DNA of 19,467 nt from JAIBJP01 sp036506175 (GTDB lineage: Bacteria > Actinomycetota > Thermoleophilia > Gaiellales > Gaiellaceae). Position 1 is the stretch's first letter; the number at the start of each line of letters is the position of its first letter. The notes under the pieces were generated by a model that was not told the DNA's origin, searched no databases, and saw only the letters and a program-made list of their open reading frames with translations. Both the position numbers and the translations under genes were made by a program. Positions 19,042 through 19,467 of the stretch are shown in pieces. Location: positions 1 to 19,467 of the forward strand of contig DASXSE010000074.1 in assembly GCA_036506175.1 (NCBI GenBank). Direction: 5' to 3'.

Positions 19042-19467
19042 CTAGCCGCTCCCGGTCTCGATGTCCACGTTCCCATCCGCGTCCATGTCCCAGTGTGGGT
19101 TGTGCGCGATTTCCCAGGGATGACCGTCGGGGTCGATGAAGACGCCTGAATAGCCTCCCCAGAAGGTCCCGGCGCCGGGGCGTCCTATCGTCCCTCCGGC
19201 GTCGCGGGCCTGCTCGAGGACCCGGTCGACCTCCGCGGGGGAGCCGACGTTGTGGGCGAGGGTGACGCCGCCCCATCCGCCTGAATCCGTCATGACGCTG
19301 TCCTTGGCGAACTCCTCCCGGCTCCAAGCGCGAACACCATTCCCCCGGACGGGAAGAAGACCACGTCCGAACCCGGCTCACACGGGCTTTCCCAGCCGAG
19401 TGCCTCGTAGAACTGTCGTGAACGAGCGAGATCGGTGACCCCGAGGGTCACCAGGGTGAGCCTCGGT
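19042..19467 (-). pseudogene. VOC/glyoxalase family protein, frameshifted and cut by the window end
   Basis: Reading inward from the window end on the minus strand, one frame gives PRLTLVTLGVTDLARSRQFY and EALGWESP, then VVFFPSGGMVFAL, typical of the first half of a vicinal-oxygen-chelate domain. That frame stops shortly after. The second half, WSREEFAKDS then GGWGGVTLAHNV, FWGGYSGVFIDPDGHPWEIAHNP and a Gly-rich tail, continues in another frame. A one-base deletion near 19327 (between FAL and WSREE) would explain the break. VOC proteins are metal-dependent or binding proteins such as glyoxalases. Either a real pseudogene or a sequencing/assembly error. Confidence 0.8.

Overview
The window is about 19.5 kb of high-GC bacterial DNA (roughly two-thirds G+C by eye), densely coding and largely in one direction. 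The backbone order is a sepIVA/DivIVA-like gene end, DUF177 (yceD), rpmF, plsX, acpP, rnc, smc, ftsY, ffh, rpsP, khpA, rimM, trmD, lepB, rplS, rnhB and yraN. This is the classic actinobacterial cell-envelope / ribosome-assembly / SRP block. Frequent GTG starts, TANNNT -10 boxes a few bases before start codons, and families such as DUF6510 and sulfite-oxidase-like proteins fit Actinomycetota. A deep-branching lineage such as Thermoleophilia (Gaiellales-like) is my best guess, but it is inferred from gene content and style, not from a marker search.

Layout. Bases 1-877 hold the end of a DivIVA/SepIVA-like coiled-coil gene and the DUF177 gene. A minus-strand lipoprotein gene (882-1679) then separates DUF177 from rpmF (1804-1992). 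rpmF, plsX, acpP and rnc follow (1804-4141), with a structured repeat between rpmF and plsX. A minus-strand operon (6372 down to 4138) encodes a sulfite-oxidase-like molybdoprotein, an FAD ferredoxin reductase, a DUF6510 zinc-ribbon protein and RpiA. Divergent from it is a small DUF1059-DsrE pair (6412-6921). smc and ftsY overlap (6958-10055) and are followed by a Gfo/Idh/MocA oxidoreductase, an ABM-like small protein and, in reverse, a dodecin. ffh, rpsP and khpA lead to a second copy of the structured repeat, then rimM, trmD, lepB, a PLP decarboxylase, rplS, rnhB and yraN. The last 1.3 kb looks rearranged: a secreted protein gene, a second 3' half of yraN, and a frameshifted VOC-family gene that runs off the window.

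How it fits together. FtsY and Ffh are the two SRP GTPases and LepB cleaves the exported products. RpsP, RimM, TrmD, KhpA, RplS, RpmF and Rnc serve ribosome and RNA maturation. PlsX and AcpP start phospholipid synthesis. RnhB and SMC serve chromosome maintenance. The accessory genes form redox cassettes placed between these housekeeping blocks.

Most unusual points: (1) a 97-98 nt intergenic element present twice, with nested inverted repeats whose arms change together between copies and a T-run at the end; (2) an SMC of only 715 aa with intact ATPase heads but much shortened arms and a reduced middle domain; (3) genes without a canonical start at the expected place (DsrE-family gene from CTG, rnc unresolved); (4) RNase III with Ala at a usual metal-ligand Asp position; (5) a second yraN 3' end whose differences are mostly synonymous, suggesting replacement or chimerism rather than simple tandem duplication. 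No tRNA, rRNA, CRISPR array or insertion sequence was seen, and no gene-free stretch exceeds 300 bases.
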